Shown one piece after another: positions 10,716-24,431 of a stretch of DNA of 64,000 nucleotides; the first letter of the stretch is position 1; every line of letters begins with the position of its first letter. Below the pieces are notes generated by a model. The model did no database searches. It saw only the letters and a list, made by a program, of their open reading frames with translations, and had not been told where the DNA came from. This DNA is from Xestospongia bergquistia (Eukaryota; Porifera; Demospongiae; Haplosclerida; Petrosiidae), in contig OZ014415.1 of NCBI GenBank assembly GCA_963965975.1, positions 1,989,001 to 2,053,000 of the forward strand, read 5' to 3'. The translations under genes and the position numbers were made by a program.

Positions 10716-13700
10716 TATATATATATACTTAATACTAACATTTAATTTAATTATATTAATATATCTGCCTGTTTTTACCTAATTTATATTTTTTCAAAGA
10801 TTATATGGTGTGTAGACATTGCCAGCAATATGGAGAAAAGTTATGTTTAAGTCTTTGGATATTAAATGTCATATCCTAGGTCTTTATTCTTTGTGCCATT
10901 CAGAATGTCAATGATTGATCATAATAATAATCAGCATTATTGTCCTATAGTGTCAAATTTCAATTGTACAAGAATTATTATAATTATATTTTATATGTTC
11001 TCTTTTAGTGTACTTTGGATACATTACATGACAATTATTTCTTTATATCATATTTGTTAATGATACATTTAATATAATAGCAACACTGGAATTCACATTA
11101 AGAAAACAACATTGCATGCTCTAATGGTACAGTACATGTTGGTTGATATATACAGATGTGGAGAATAATCAGTTAGAGAGACATTAACCTGCATAGTATG
11201 ACAAGATGTTCAGAACCCAAAGACTCAGTGCCAATTTATGTGACTATCCATTGTAACATACAACTTCTTCTCATCCTTTTCTCATAAACTGGTGTCCACT
11301 CAGTAACCACTGTTTGTCAGCTGTTTTCATATTTGACAAAAGGATCGCCGGTAGCAAGTAGCTATTCTTAAGAGCACCATAATATAACAGATTATAAAAC
11401 ATTACAATATAAATAGAAGATATAACAATATAAACTAAACTACTAAATTAAAATGATAAGAGATGAACAAATGATATTATACAAGCTGTAGGTTTTTAAA
11501 ATCATATTAAGAAGAATTTAGGGAAATGTTGATTTGACATAGAAAGGAAGTGAGTTCAAGAGAGAGAGACAAAGGAATAAATGGTTTTTGTTAGGTTGAA
11601 TTATGAGAGAATTGATATAAGAAGATATCATAGTGGTGAGAAGCATGTGAAGGAAGATATTTAGGAATAAAATATTAGCAGGATAATAAAGCATATTAAT
11701 ATTAGTACTTTTGTATACATGATATAGATATAGTGTTTCCAATGAGAGGAGTCTAGGTGGAGAAATTGCATCTAATGTCTTTTTTATTTGTCAACGCTCA
11801 GTGTGGTTATTTTTAATATATTATAATGTCATTTAGTTAATTAACTTTTGAAATTGCGATAATTTTTAATGATGTCTTTAAACGTCATCATAGTTCTTTT
11901 TCCTCTTCTTGATGTCTACGCAACTGTAAGTGGTAAGTTAAAATATAATTTATTATTATTGCCACTAGTAAATAGAACTATATTTTCTTTTACTAACTGG
12001 TTGTGAGTATTAATGCGTCAGTAGAGAATTATACTATAATCAGACACGTGATAAAGTGTCTATGTAGGAATGGTCTGGATAGTCCATTGAAATGTATTGG
12101 CAAAAACACATAATATATTACCCAAAACTTATCTTAATATCTTAATACTTGTCTATATTCCTCCCTATGATAATACCAATATTGTGACTGATTTATAGTC
12201 ACATTAAAACCCTATATAGTGTACCCCTAACAAACCTAGCGACATAATTATAGTTTGTATTGAAACTTAGAGATTGATAATGTTTATGAATTATAAAGAT
12301 AAACTTTTAGGATACCTATTGTAAATTAATTAAGATATATTCTAGTCAGACAATTCAAATGAAAAGACAAATGCCAGTGTTCATACTAGCTATAATTGAC
12401 AGGCAATTATCCCCACTACAATGTAGACTATGAATTGACATGTGCCTATGTGAGTGAGTATACACTAAGTAAACATTTTTTAATCAAATCAAATTATTAC
12501 ATTATAATTTTATTTCTAAGTCACAACTTACCAGTACATCAAAAATAAGAACAACCTAATTCATTGGTATTAGTATATATATATATACTTCTAAACTGAT
12601 TGTTTCATTCATAGTTATCAAAGTTTCATCAATACAATATACACCCATTATTAAGTTAAATGTATTAAGCCAAACTAGCGTAGTACACTGAATATAGTAG
12701 TTGTTGTGGTGTCTTGATCAATTATTGTAAAGACATTGATAGTATTTCAACAAAACATTTCTAGCCAACTTGTAGTCTGACTGCATATTTGTCTAATAGT
12801 AGAAGTAGTCCTGTACTCAGAAGGAATGTTTAAAAATGTCTAGGTAATACAGTAGAATGCTTACTGTAACTTGCTGGTACACATTGAGAAAAATATTGAT
12901 TAAAAAAACAAGTGTATTGACCATTCAATGATATTAATGTTTATATATAGCATTGATGTTAAAGTTGTGTATGTTTTACATTGTATATATAATATGTAAA
13001 ATGATACATAACGTTAATATCAGTTGGTTTTGACTACTAGTAATAGTGACCATTGTTTATAACTGGCTAATGATTAGTAAAATCATTATTGTATTCAAAT
13101 CATCTATCTGTTGTATTAAAGAGAGGTATTTTACTTATATATGAGCCACATACTAATTGTCACACTACTATTTGAGATTGATAAAAAAAATTCAATGTTA
13201 AATTTTTAGTTTCAACCTGTAGCTGTATCCTTACAGTCACTGACAATGCATTGCAATAATTAATATTAATCACAATAATAGATATCTTAATATGGATATA
13301 TGGTTACTGGTTTCTTCTGGTGTATTTTAGATCCTTAAATAACATTCATTATAATTATAGTGTAAGTGCATTGATTATTGATATATTTAATATAATAACA
13401 GTATTAGAGTTTATATTTAGCAAACAACTTTGCTCTTAATTACATCATCATATGTAATATTCTTTAGAATATAATTTCTTAAAGTCATAACAGTACTTCT
13501 ACCTACTTACTTGCAGTTTAATATTTAAATGAAAATGACAAAATTATATGTTGTCTTTGCAAGCATGCACTTTTATTTTCTTAAAACCTAACAGCAGCTC
13601 TTGTGAGAGTAATTTTCCAATGCTTTATTAAATAAAATATTGAGTTGGACAAATATCAGTGTATTACCAGTGTTTTCAAGAATAGGGAGATAGTCTGTAG

Positions 13701-14592
13701 CTAAAAAAATATACAACACTCCATATTGTTAATACATGAGCCCAATGATGTCAAAAGTCAACAGATATTGTTAGTCTTTCATCTCAGTTAAGTTATGATA
13801 TCTTCTAAGCAATGGTTATCTTTCAGAGTTTTTTTACACTGCGACATTGACATTTGCTCATAGGTAGCTTATTTAAGAAATGATGACATTTTGATGTCAC
13901 AGTAATTCTTTACCTCTTCATATCCTCATCAGGTAGCATTGGAACTGCAAGTTTGTAAATGTAATTTAATGATTCCTTTTTGTGATATTAAATTTTACAA
14001 TTGAAATATAGTTTTTAATCGTGGCAATTTATGTGTCATTTACTTCTTAATAGCCCTCCAGTGTACCACAAACACACTTACCATTATAATTATAAACATG
14101 ATATAGTTAGAGGTATGTCTTTCAAATTAAGGTTAGTTCTTATGTCAGGAAAACTGCAACTGTTCAGGATTCATACTAACCAGCATAATCACTTGGAAAT
14201 GAAATCAAACATACATTAGATACAGTAGGTAGATAGCTGAACAAAACAGTTATTTTTTTCACTATGTAGGCTATCAACTACCTTTCTACTATGTAGTAGT
14301 GTGTACTTAGTTAGATCATTCTAAACTGAATGGTTGTTTTATCTAATTAAGTTATTACTTTATCATTACATTTCTAAGTAGAATACTTGCCATATAGCTA
14401 GTTGTTACTTGTCAAAGATAATATCAATAAGAACAAACAAAATATAATATAATAGATATTAATGTACATAACATGTATATGATATTGATATTGTGTGTGT
14501 AATGTACTGTATTGTATAGAGAATTTATATACAACTTTAATGTCATACTTTATATTATACTCTTACCAAATCAATAAAATACCTCAATATAA
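10716..14592. other. Gene 2 upstream intergenic DNA (duplicated flank)
   Basis: No gene was recognised; the short ORFs have AT-rich random composition and no motifs. From about 11060 on, the DNA is a diverged copy of about 40560-44450 upstream of gene 4. Shared landmarks include GGTTGATATA followed by AAGATGTTCAGAAC, then a GAGAGA-bearing stretch, then the module with GTAAGTGGTAAGTT. The final part is also shared with the flanks of genes 3 and 5. Confidence 0.7.
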
Positions 14593-14672
14593 AGTTTGTG
14601 GCAATGAACTGTGACCTTTACTCTGACTACATAACATAATGTGATCAATACATATAAAAGAATGTGAGTAAT
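14593..14672 (+). promoter_or_regulatory. Conserved promoter-like block of gene 2
   Basis: The block GGCAATGAACTGTGACCTTT...CCAATACATATAAAAG-type is retained upstream of genes 2, 3 and 4, and in shortened form upstream of gene 5. It includes a TATA-like ATATAAAA at 14652-14659, about 200 bp before the ATG. Conservation is seen directly; promoter function is inferred. Confidence 0.45.
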
Positions 14673-14856
14673 GTTTTCAATATTCATTTTCATTTCACCA
14701 AACAAAATATATATTAACACTAAATGTTTCAATGTGAGTAATGTTGTTCTTATATCATTTTCTCTCTATGATGACAATTTTTATAGTGCTAGAAGAATAT
14801 AGTAAACAACAAAGCAGTAATTATTAAAATATAAACTTTACCACACTATAGTCATA

Positions 14857-16179
14857 ATGGTACAACAGTTAACTGGACTATTGATATTCATAATTATAAC
14901 ACTAGGAGAGGCTGTTACATTTGGTACTCTACCTCCTCGACCTACTACTGGTACAGTATATACAATATTATACTATATGTTTATATTATAGTATTATATA
15001 GGTGTGAGACTTTATCTAAGTTATGAGAATAGAGTAATACCTAACTACTTTATGGTGAGAACCAGTCAGTTCTTTGATGTGGATCAAAGTAGTGATGGTC
15101 AAAATGATGGTATATGGTGTCAGAGTGCTCGTAATGAGAGTATGATAGGTGTCTGGTACTTACCTAATGGATCACCAGTACCTACACAAAGTGGTGCTAC
15201 TCCATTACAATCATATAATACTAATGTCAATGGTCAAGTGGGTCTACTTAGAGATGCAGGGTTAAGTTCATTTCAAGGACTATACTCTTGTATTATTCCT
15301 AATGAAGAGGGAGTAAATCAGACACTATATGTAGCTGCATATGGAAATGATCCTTTTGATAACAGTGGTGAGTTATATACATCTAAATGTTAGGAGATAT
15401 AATCACTTGAAGGAATAAAACCATGGTAGCCAATGTGATCTTTGTAATGATAAATATTATAAGATACATACACTGCTTGAACTAAGAATAATATTAATAT
15501 CCAATTAACAATCAAATTGATACCAACTTTTAGGTGGTCCTATAGTGGATCGTATCAAAGGCCTTTATTTTAATCTACTCTCTACAAGAGATGCTAATCC
15601 TCCAGTGTTCAGACTCTACTTTAATGTCACAGACACACCTCCTACAACAGTGTCATGTTCTATTAATGGCAATACATTCAATATTACTGAGAAAGATTTA
15701 AATCGTGTACCTGAAATAACTGCTGATCCTATTAGAGTATCAGTGATTGTAACTATTAGGAAAAGAGAAGCTGGTGAATATACTTGTACTGTAAGAACAG
15801 ATTCATCAATAAAATCATTTTCTATTGCTACTACTCCTGGTATAAATATTAGTGGTAAGCTATAACATTAACATCATATTAACTTTATAATTATGAATTA
15901 ATTCCTTTTTAGTGACTAATCCACCTACTGACTTAAATTCTACTAGAACTAGTCTAACATCAATTCTACTTACCTGGTCACCTCCCATTATTAACACTCC
16001 AGCAGTAATAGGTTATGAGGTGTTCCTTGATCTATCTAATGGTACAAGAGTTAGTATGGAGACAAATACTACAGAACTAAATATAACTTCACTACAACCT
16101 GATGTCAATTACACTGCATTTGTTGTAGCCTATGGAGGAGACCTACCTAGTGAGCATATTAATACTACAATATCTCAAG
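14857..16179 (+). other. Gene 2 N-terminal exons: signal peptide, Ig, Ig, FN3
   Basis: Exon 1 14857-14950 (MVQQLTGLLIFIIITLGEA signal peptide, then TFGTLPPRPTTG). Exon 2 15002-15367 is an unusual Ig-like domain with GIWCQS, GVWYLPNG and a late QGLYSCII. Exon 3 15534-15854 is an Ig with VSCSI and EAGEYTCTV. Exon 4 15913-16179 is an FN3 with LLTWSPPI, VIGYEVFL and YTAFVVAY. Exon 2 is the most conserved extracellular exon among genes 2-5. Confidence 0.88.
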
Positions 16180-19100
16180 GTAACCTCACTTGTTATTTTC
16201 ACTCATATTGAAGTTTAGAATTTTAAAAATAAACAGTTATATCTGCTGAGATAACAGGTCCCATTGTTCCATTGTCATATGGTTCTAACTTTACAGTAAG
16301 ATGTATAGCCTTTTTATCTCTTGAACTTAATGAAGTAGTGGTACAAGTGATATGGGCTGATCCATATTTACAAGTTATTAACATGACTACTGGAGACATA
16401 TCAGTTAGTAGTGGATTGGATACTAACATGTTTATGAATACTAATACATATTCACTGGATTTGAACTTTAATAATCTTCAAGCTTCTCAAGTTGGAAGAT
16501 ATACATGTGGTACAGCATTTATAGGATGGGACAGTGAGCCATTTATACTACCAAGACAATTTATTGTATCTGTACAAGGTTGGTATTTAGTCTGATATTT
16601 TTGTGTCATGTTTAGTTTATTTCATATTATAGTTCCAGATCCAATTGCTAGTGCACTTATTATTCCTAATTCTGAACTAAATAATTGTAACTTTGAGAGT
16701 GGTATAGTTTCTCTGGAATGTCGTGTTATCATAACATCACTGGATGTAGACACTAATGTCAATATTACATGGTTTGGACCAAATGGAGTAGTAGTTCATG
16801 ATAATACTCAATATAGTATTGATACTAGTCAGCTAAATAGTACAATGTATGATAGTAGTTTAAATATCAGTGATCTATCATTAACTGGAGACAATGGAAC
16901 ACAGTATTATTGTAGAGCTCAAGTTGGAGCAAATGATAGTTTTGTCTTCTCTTCATTTATAATTCCTTCAGAAACAACATCAGAAAATGTTACTGTTATA
17001 GTTGAAGGTACATGTGTCATATTATTAAATACTGTCAATTACATTCCATCTCTTGTAGCTATACCTTTACCTTCAGTGGAAATACTTTCTATGGGATTAC
17101 CAATTGTAACTGAAACCTTCACATTAACCTGTAATGCCACAGTATCAGACAACATAGCAGGGTTGGGTATTGTCAATGTCAGATGGCTATATAATGAAAC
17201 CAGAGATAATGTAACACTGATTAATAATGGAGACAACTCTGCTACTTTGACATTTTCTCCTGTTAGTCCAACTCAAAAGGGACTGTATACTTGTATAGCT
17301 ACCTTCAGTATACCTGGTATACCTCTACAAAGAAATACTAGCAGAGATTATACCTTCAGTACACTCGGTAAAATTTAATACAAAATCTAATTATAGCTAT
17401 TTGCACATATATAGGCAATCCTTTTGTTAGTATTACAACATTTGGATCTAATATTGCTGGTAATATTTATAGCTTGTTATGTACTGTGAGTGTGGTATTT
17501 GGTATACCAAATATCACTTGGTTTGACAGTAAAGGAATTATAGTAATTGATGTCTCTGGAATCACTCAGATTTTAAATATGATATCAGACACTGAGCAAA
17601 CTTATGAACTTCAGTTTAATCCATTAATGTATACACATGGTGGTGAATACACTTGTGTAGCTAATCTTACTGTAATACATGATAATGATACATTTATTGG
17701 AGTTAGCAATGTAACAACAACTGTTTATGTCACAAGTAAGTTTATTTTATTATATAGTTTAAATTGTATCACTTATGTTATCACAGTACCAATACCAACT
17801 GTCTCTATAACTCCTGGTAGTTTACTTATGTTCACTCGTGCTACTCAACAATATTTGTCTTGTAATGTCAATCTCAGTGATCCTATTCCTCCTACACCAA
17901 ATGTTAATATTAACTTGGACAAGAATGGACAACCTGTAGATCTGTCTAATTCTAGGATTAACAAGACCTTGACAATCAATATCAATGTCTATTCTACAAT
18001 ACTCACCTTCACTCCTATAGACAATGATGCTGCTGGTAATTATACTTGTACTGGAACTGTTAGTCCTATAGGGTCTGGATTTAACTTTGAAGTGGAACCT
18101 TTTATTATTGGTAGTAGTAATTCTGTACTAACTGAATTGATAGTACAAGGTCAGTCTATTGGATTACTATTCTACTAATTTAGTTCTTTTTATCATTATA
18201 GCTATACCTTCTCCAGTAATCTATATCACTGCTATTGGCACAGGTGCTATAGGAGAAAGTTATTCTGTAGTTTGTACAGTAGATGTGGATGATAACCTCT
18301 ATAATATTGTTGTCAATACTACTTTAGCCAAGATTGGAGAAGGTGTAATTAATTCTTTTATGAGTTCTAAAGATAACAGTGTATCTATATCCTACACTCC
18401 ACTGATGACATCACATAGTGGACAATATAAATGTCTAATAAACATTAGTCAGATTGATATCAGTTATCAAGTCTCTTATATTGAAACTTTCACTATTAAT
18501 ACAACAAGTAAGTTCATATGATTTGTTAATTTTATGTGATGTAGTATCAAACCATTCAAATAATTCTTAATTGATTTCACCTCTAGTTCCACAACCAACA
18601 GTTACTGTGTCTTTCCATCCTGTTGATCCAAGTTCACTAATAGAGGCAACATATCTTGATATAGCATGTATTGTTAACATCAGTGATGCTATTAATACTG
18701 GAGTTAGTGTTGATGTTGAGTGGTCTCATAATGGTGGTTCTCCTCTCACTAATAACAGTGACTATACTATTAGTTCACTGACTATGTTAGGATCACACAT
18801 GTACACTAGTACATTACGTATTGAAAGTTTGAGTAATACTAGAGACAATGGTGCTATGTACTCTTGTACTGTAAGTGTTCTATCATCTCCTGTATCTTAT
18901 TATATTACTGGTAATGAGAATAACAACAATGTTACATTAAATGTGGCAGGTATAATACTTAATTGTACATATAGTAATAGTATTATTATTATTAATTAAT
19001 TTATAGATTTCACTGCTGATCATGTGATTGTTGATATTCTATTTCCAACCACACCCACTGCTGGAGACCAGTTCACAATGACATGTAATATCAGTATACC

Positions 19101-22100
19101 TGAGAGACTAGTACATGATCTTACTAGACTTACAGTAATATGGAGTTATGATCTAGCTAGAGAACAAAGAGTTAATGTAATTAACAGTGATACTACAATA
19201 GGAAATGTGACTAAGATTAGTAATCTCATCTTGGGTACACTAACAATTAATCCAGTGAAGACATCTGATGGTAGAAGGTATTATTGTTCAGTGATATTTA
19301 ATGATTTAGGAGTTAGTGATCATGTATTGAGAAGTCTTAGTGTTCAAAGTAAGTTATTTGTTTGGAAATCAAATTAAATATGGTTAATACACTTTCCACA
19401 GTCCCTCCACCCAGTATGGTTATCACACATAATCCTTCTACTGGTCCTATCTATGAAAGTACTAACTTTAACCTGACCTGTACTGGTACACTACCCAGTG
19501 TTGTGGACACAACAGTGTCAGCTACTGTAGTCTGGATTGATCCTCAAGGCAATACTATACCTGTTGAATCACGACGTATGATGACTAATGTTACTAGTTA
19601 TGGAAACAATGAGTTTCAAAGTACACTAATGTTTCTACCAATTGATAATGGAGATCATAATAGTAACTTTAATGACACTGGAACATATACTTGTCAGATG
19701 ACTATTAGTTCAAGTGATCCTTTAATTATTAGTGGAATAAACAGTACCACTGACACAAAAACTGTTCAAAGTAAGTAACATTTTTTAATATAATACTAGT
19801 TTTCTTATTAGCATTACCTGATATGCAGTTAAATATCTCCACTGTGGGATCTACTGAAGTAGGTCAAAACCTTAATATCACTTGTACAGTGAGAGTAGTA
19901 GAGAGATTAGTTGTCACACCAACAATTGAGATAATGAAAATGAACACTACAGATATATATTTGCTACAACATATAAACATTCCCTATACTGTTACCACTG
20001 ATGATACTGGGTCTGCAATTAATTGGAATATAGTATTTCAACCAGTAAAGTTTGAAGATAGAGGAGTATATATATGTAAAGCTGATTTTAATGTGACTGG
20101 TATTAATGGAACTAAGGATACAGCAACAGCTACTTATGATGGACAGTTTACTGAAGAGGACTATGAACTGATTGTTGACTGTGAGTTACACAATAATAAT
20201 GACAATATTATACAAAGTATTTTTAATTATTTTGTAGTTCCTCCTGTATCTCCAAGTATTTCAAGAAGTCATCATGGAGTACTCTATGCTGGTACATCTT
20301 TCTTTTTCAGATGTGTGATTACATTGAATGATCTTGTGACAATACCTGTTATTGTGAGAAGCCAATGGACAAGAAATGGCATATCTGTTCCTAGTGGTCT
20401 TTTAAATGATGCTACTATTACAGATGGTCTTCTACAAAAAGGCACTCTTCAATATGAAGCTACACTTTACTTCAATCCATTGGATAATACTGATGATAGT
20501 GGAGAGTATTCCTGTAATTTTAATATACTATCTAATATCAGTGACTATGAGTATGTAAGGAACACATCAGCTAATACTAGTACTACTATTACTGTACAAG
20601 GTACATTGTATTTAATTCCATTTACACTGTATATTATTATCTAATGCAGTCATAACTACTTTCCCTGTCTTTTTCTTATAGCAATCCCATCTCCAATAGT
20701 GAACATTATGACAACTGGTATAACCAGACCTGGTGAAGAATATAACATTACTTGTACTGTTGAAGTCATTGACAGACTTATAGTGACACCAACTATTGTA
20801 TGGATCAAAGATAGTGTTAATACATCATTAGTATCTGATGACCTAAACACTATCAGTGTACCATTAGTACTTAGTAATATCTCAGATACAATGTACTCTC
20901 TGTCACTGTTCTTCTTTCCACTTAATACCTCTGATGCTGGACAATATAGATGTCAAGCTACCATCATAGTGAATGAGATTAATGTCACAACAGCTAACAC
21001 TAGTGTACAAGATCTAGCATTACAAAGTAAGTTTAAAAATGTAGAAATCATATTGACATGAACTATGTAATTAATATTTTTCATTGGCAGCTAATAAACT
21101 TGTTCTTTCTTTTTCCTGTTATAGTTCCTACTCCTGATTTAGATATTAAATTATCAAGAAAAAATAACTATTTAGCTGGTAGTGAACTGACTATTACATG
21201 TGATATTACAATAGATCCTCATGTCAATACTCCCTTTATCGTTAACACTGTATGGACAATGTTAGATGAGGTCAGCAGTGGAATTGGAATGCAACTAACA
21301 CATCCTGAGATCCTCAAAGATGGCTCTGGTAGCGAACAGTCAAGAATCTCACTTGTTGATCCTGCAAAAACTGACTTAAATAACAAGTATCAGTCTCAAG
21401 TTCAATTCAGTACACTCAGTAGCTCAATGGATTCTGGAATGTATACTTGTACTGTTGATGTGATACCCATGACTGGTTATACTTATATTAATGCTGCCAG
21501 TACTTCTAATATCACTACTAACTTCAATGTTGTAGGTATGCGTTCACTGCTTTATACAGGTAGTAATAAAGTTAATTTGTGACTCGAATTGAAGAATTTT
21601 ATTGTAACATTTATTATATTTTCTTATAGACCCAGTTATTGGAGACTTTGCTACCATACCAAACTCATTTCTGGGCCTGGAAACATCTTGTCCTGACTCA
21701 GACCCTTATGATAACTTCACTCTAGTGTGTACTGCTAGTAAACCAGTTCTAGTAATAACAACTCTTGAAGTGCTCTGGCTACATAATGGTACAGTACGTC
21801 AAGGTGTAGTTACCACTCAAAATGATGACACTTATGTTGTGAATACTCTGAGTTTCCCAACAAGTTTTGCTAATGATTCTGGTACTTACACATGTATAGC
21901 TAAATTAACCATTCCAGAGTCTCCTGAAATCAGTTTAACAGAGAACAGTACAACCATTTTGAGATGTAAGTGAAGTTATATTAATATTATATTATCTCTC
22001 ATTTATAATAAATACAGCTCAAAGAAAACCTTATCCAGTCATTAATGTAACTTCAACTGTTGGACAAACTAATTGTACTATCTATTTACTATTCCATCTA

Positions 22101-24431
22101 TTGCCTATACACCTGAGATATATCATATCAACTATATTGGTCTAGAATTACAGAATACATTAACTACTAGTTCTAATCTATTGGGTACTAACGACATTAC
22201 TGCTGTTAACTTGATGTATCAGATCATTTTAACTGGTCTAGAAGAAGCTAATGCTTATAACTTCATTGTTGTATCTACTAACTGTATTGGTAATTCTGCC
22301 AGTCAGACAATGAACTTTACTACTTTACCAGCAAGTAAATTAATAACGTTCTTTAACATTATTTACCATTTTTTGAAATTTAGTATCTACTGCTCCTCCC
22401 AGAAATTTTATCAGCACAACCTTCCTTCCACATAGTGTTACATTAGACTGGGATCCACCACTTAGAGTAGATCAAAATGGAGAAATAATAGGATATAACT
22501 TGACTTGTAGGCAAACCAATGGACCACAAATCTCTGGACTGACAGCTACTCAGAGTTCTAGAGAGACAACATTTACTATACCAGTATTAGTACCATTTAC
22601 TGAGTACACTTGCAGACTGTCATCTATTAATGTTGTGGGTGAAGGACCAACTACACAATATACATTTGAAACAGCTCAAGATAGTAAGTTCATATCTTAA
22701 TATCAATTTTTTAATCTCCAAATAGGACCTAATGATGCTCCTCAAGACTTTATTTCCATTCCAACAAAGACTGATGTGACATTTAACTGGAGACATCCAG
22801 CTACACCTAATGGCATTATTACACAATATAGATTTGTCTTTGAAGTCAACTTAGGTGCTGGCACTTTTAGAACCATAACTCAATTGATAAATGTGACTCC
22901 TAACCAAAACTCAGTGTCTCTAAATATTGATGGATTGTCACCCTATCAGAATTACACTGCTACTGTTTCAGCTACTACAGTAGTTGGATATGGACCTAGT
23001 GCTACTACTAAAGGAAGAACTGATCCTGATAGTAAGTATGTACCATTTGCCATTCCCTTTTACATACATTTCTCTAGTATCATCTAAACCAGTTCTTATT
23101 ATTATACCAGTTATTATTAGTAATATCTTTGTTGCTAATACTATACCAGTAGTTAATGACACTGCTGTTAACCTTACTTGGTCTCCACCAATCACACCTA
23201 ATGGATATATTAGTAGTTACAATATTGATATCACTGGTGGAGTTATCATGTCATTATCAGTTCCTGCTGATCCTCAAGTACATACTTACATTCAAATAAT
23301 TGGAGGACTACGTAAGCCCAATACATTATCAAACTAGTAAATGTATTGTCTCCACAGGTCCAGGTGTCCCTTACTATATATCAATTGGAGCAGTCAACGA
23401 ACTAGGAGTAGGTAACATTACATCAGTTACTGTCTTCCCTAAAACTGAAAGTAAAGACAATTTTATTATTTTCTATTCACTCATATATTGTTTTAGGTCC
23501 CAACATTAGCCCTAGTGGTATTGCATCACAAAGGTCTTCTGATGGTAGTTCTATTTACATTGTATGGAGAAAAGTATCATTAGAAGAAGCTCATGGTTTC
23601 TTTGAGTATATTATAGTATTAGATGCTGTCAATAGTAGACGTAGACAATCAAGTAATATAACTGTACATGTTCCATTTAATAAGACATCTATCAATGTAA
23701 CTGGTCTAAATCCTCAATTAACATATACACTTACTATGAGAATAGCAGTACAAAATGAAAGTGGAGAAGTTATAGATGGACCTACAAGTATACCAATAAG
23801 GATTGAGGCACCATGTGAGTACTATCATGCCAACAAATTATGTGTCTATATCTTTTTTAGCATCAACATCATCTACTAATGGGAATTCTAGTACTGGTTT
23901 TATAATTGGTCTAGCAGTGACAACAGCAATTATATTTATTATTATTATTATTGTAGTAGTTCTGGTTGTTGTAGTTTTGGTTAAAAGGAAGTCAAAGAAG
24001 TATGGTTTCAAGTCAGGGTAATTCATCAAAATAATCATAATGACATCATAATTACTATGTACCATTATACAGAGACAAAACAGATGATATTACAATGACT
24101 ATTAGCCCAAGTTATAATATAGTAAATACATCTACAACATTGTAAGTTGACAATAGTACATATATAGTATTACAACAGTTTGTTATATTACTAATATAGA
24201 GCTGAGGAAGCATTATATGAGAGGCTTCCTGATGATCTGCCAGCTCCTCCAGATTATGATATACCAGTTATTACTAATACTGATACACAAGTCTATGATC
24301 TACCTGTAGTTACTACTGATATATCAGTGAATATCAACTCAGCTTATGCTACTACAAGGTTTGGTGAGGCTCAGCAACCAGACACTTCTCACACATATGT
24401 TAATGTTGTTGATTATAGTAATTATATGTAG
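14857..24431 (+). CDS. Receptor gene 2: 16 Ig + 6 FN3 single-pass membrane receptor
   Basis: Twenty-seven exons run from ATG 14857 to TAG 24429-24431. They encode a signal peptide, two Ig domains, FN3, fourteen Ig domains, five FN3 domains, a transmembrane helix and a tail, about 2,660 residues in all. The ATG is chosen because it starts a Leu/Ile-rich signal peptide conserved at the same place in genes 3, 4 and 5. Every extracellular exon is phase 1-1; the two introns within the cytoplasmic part are phase 2. One defect is visible: exon 19 is 317 nt where genes 1 and 4 have 318, and one T is missing in the segment encoding TIYFTIPS. The frame therefore breaks there unless this is an assembly error. 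The family resembles adhesion and recognition receptors of the Ig superfamily; the ligand is unknown. Confidence 0.87.
16237..21965 (+). other. Gene 2 Ig-domain exon block (14 domains)
   Basis: Exons 5-18: 16237-16578, 16633-17007, 17059-17367, 17415-17735, 17787-18149, 18202-18507, 18587-18949, 19007-19348, 19402-19770, 19812-20180, 20238-20600, 20682-21026, 21125-21535, 21630-21965. Each is one Ig domain with Cys, usually Trp, and D-x-G/A-x-Y-x-C (GDNGTQYYC, HGGEYTCVA, DSGEYSCNF, DSGMYTCTV). All junctions are phase 1, so exon loss or gain keeps frame. Confidence 0.87.
22018..23814 (+). other. Gene 2 FN3 block
   Basis: Exons 19-24: 22018-22334 (carries the one-base deletion), 22384-22683, 22726-23031, 23078-23311 plus 23358-23450 (one domain split by a 46-bp intron), 23497-23814. 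FN3 landmarks are LDWDPPL, FNWRHPATPNGIITQY, LTWSPPITPNGYISSY and a last domain with YTLTMRIAVQNESG. Confidence 0.82.
23861..24431 (+). other. Gene 2 transmembrane and cytoplasmic tail exons
   Basis: Exons 25-27: 23861-24017, 24073-24141, 24200-24431. A glycine- and isoleucine-rich helix is followed by VKRKSKK. The tail holds SYNIV, ALYERL, APPDYDIPV, QVYDLPVV, SAYATT and HTYVNVV, ending DYSNYM. YDIP and YDLP match the YDxP Crk-SH2 motif; YVNV matches the YxN Grb2-SH2 motif. Confidence 0.85.

Noticed and set aside
24200-24431. Classical ITIM or ITAM in the tails
   Set aside because: SYNIV and ALYERL are YxxV/L-like, but the residue two before the tyrosine and the spacing do not fit the strict motifs; YDxP and YxN fit better.
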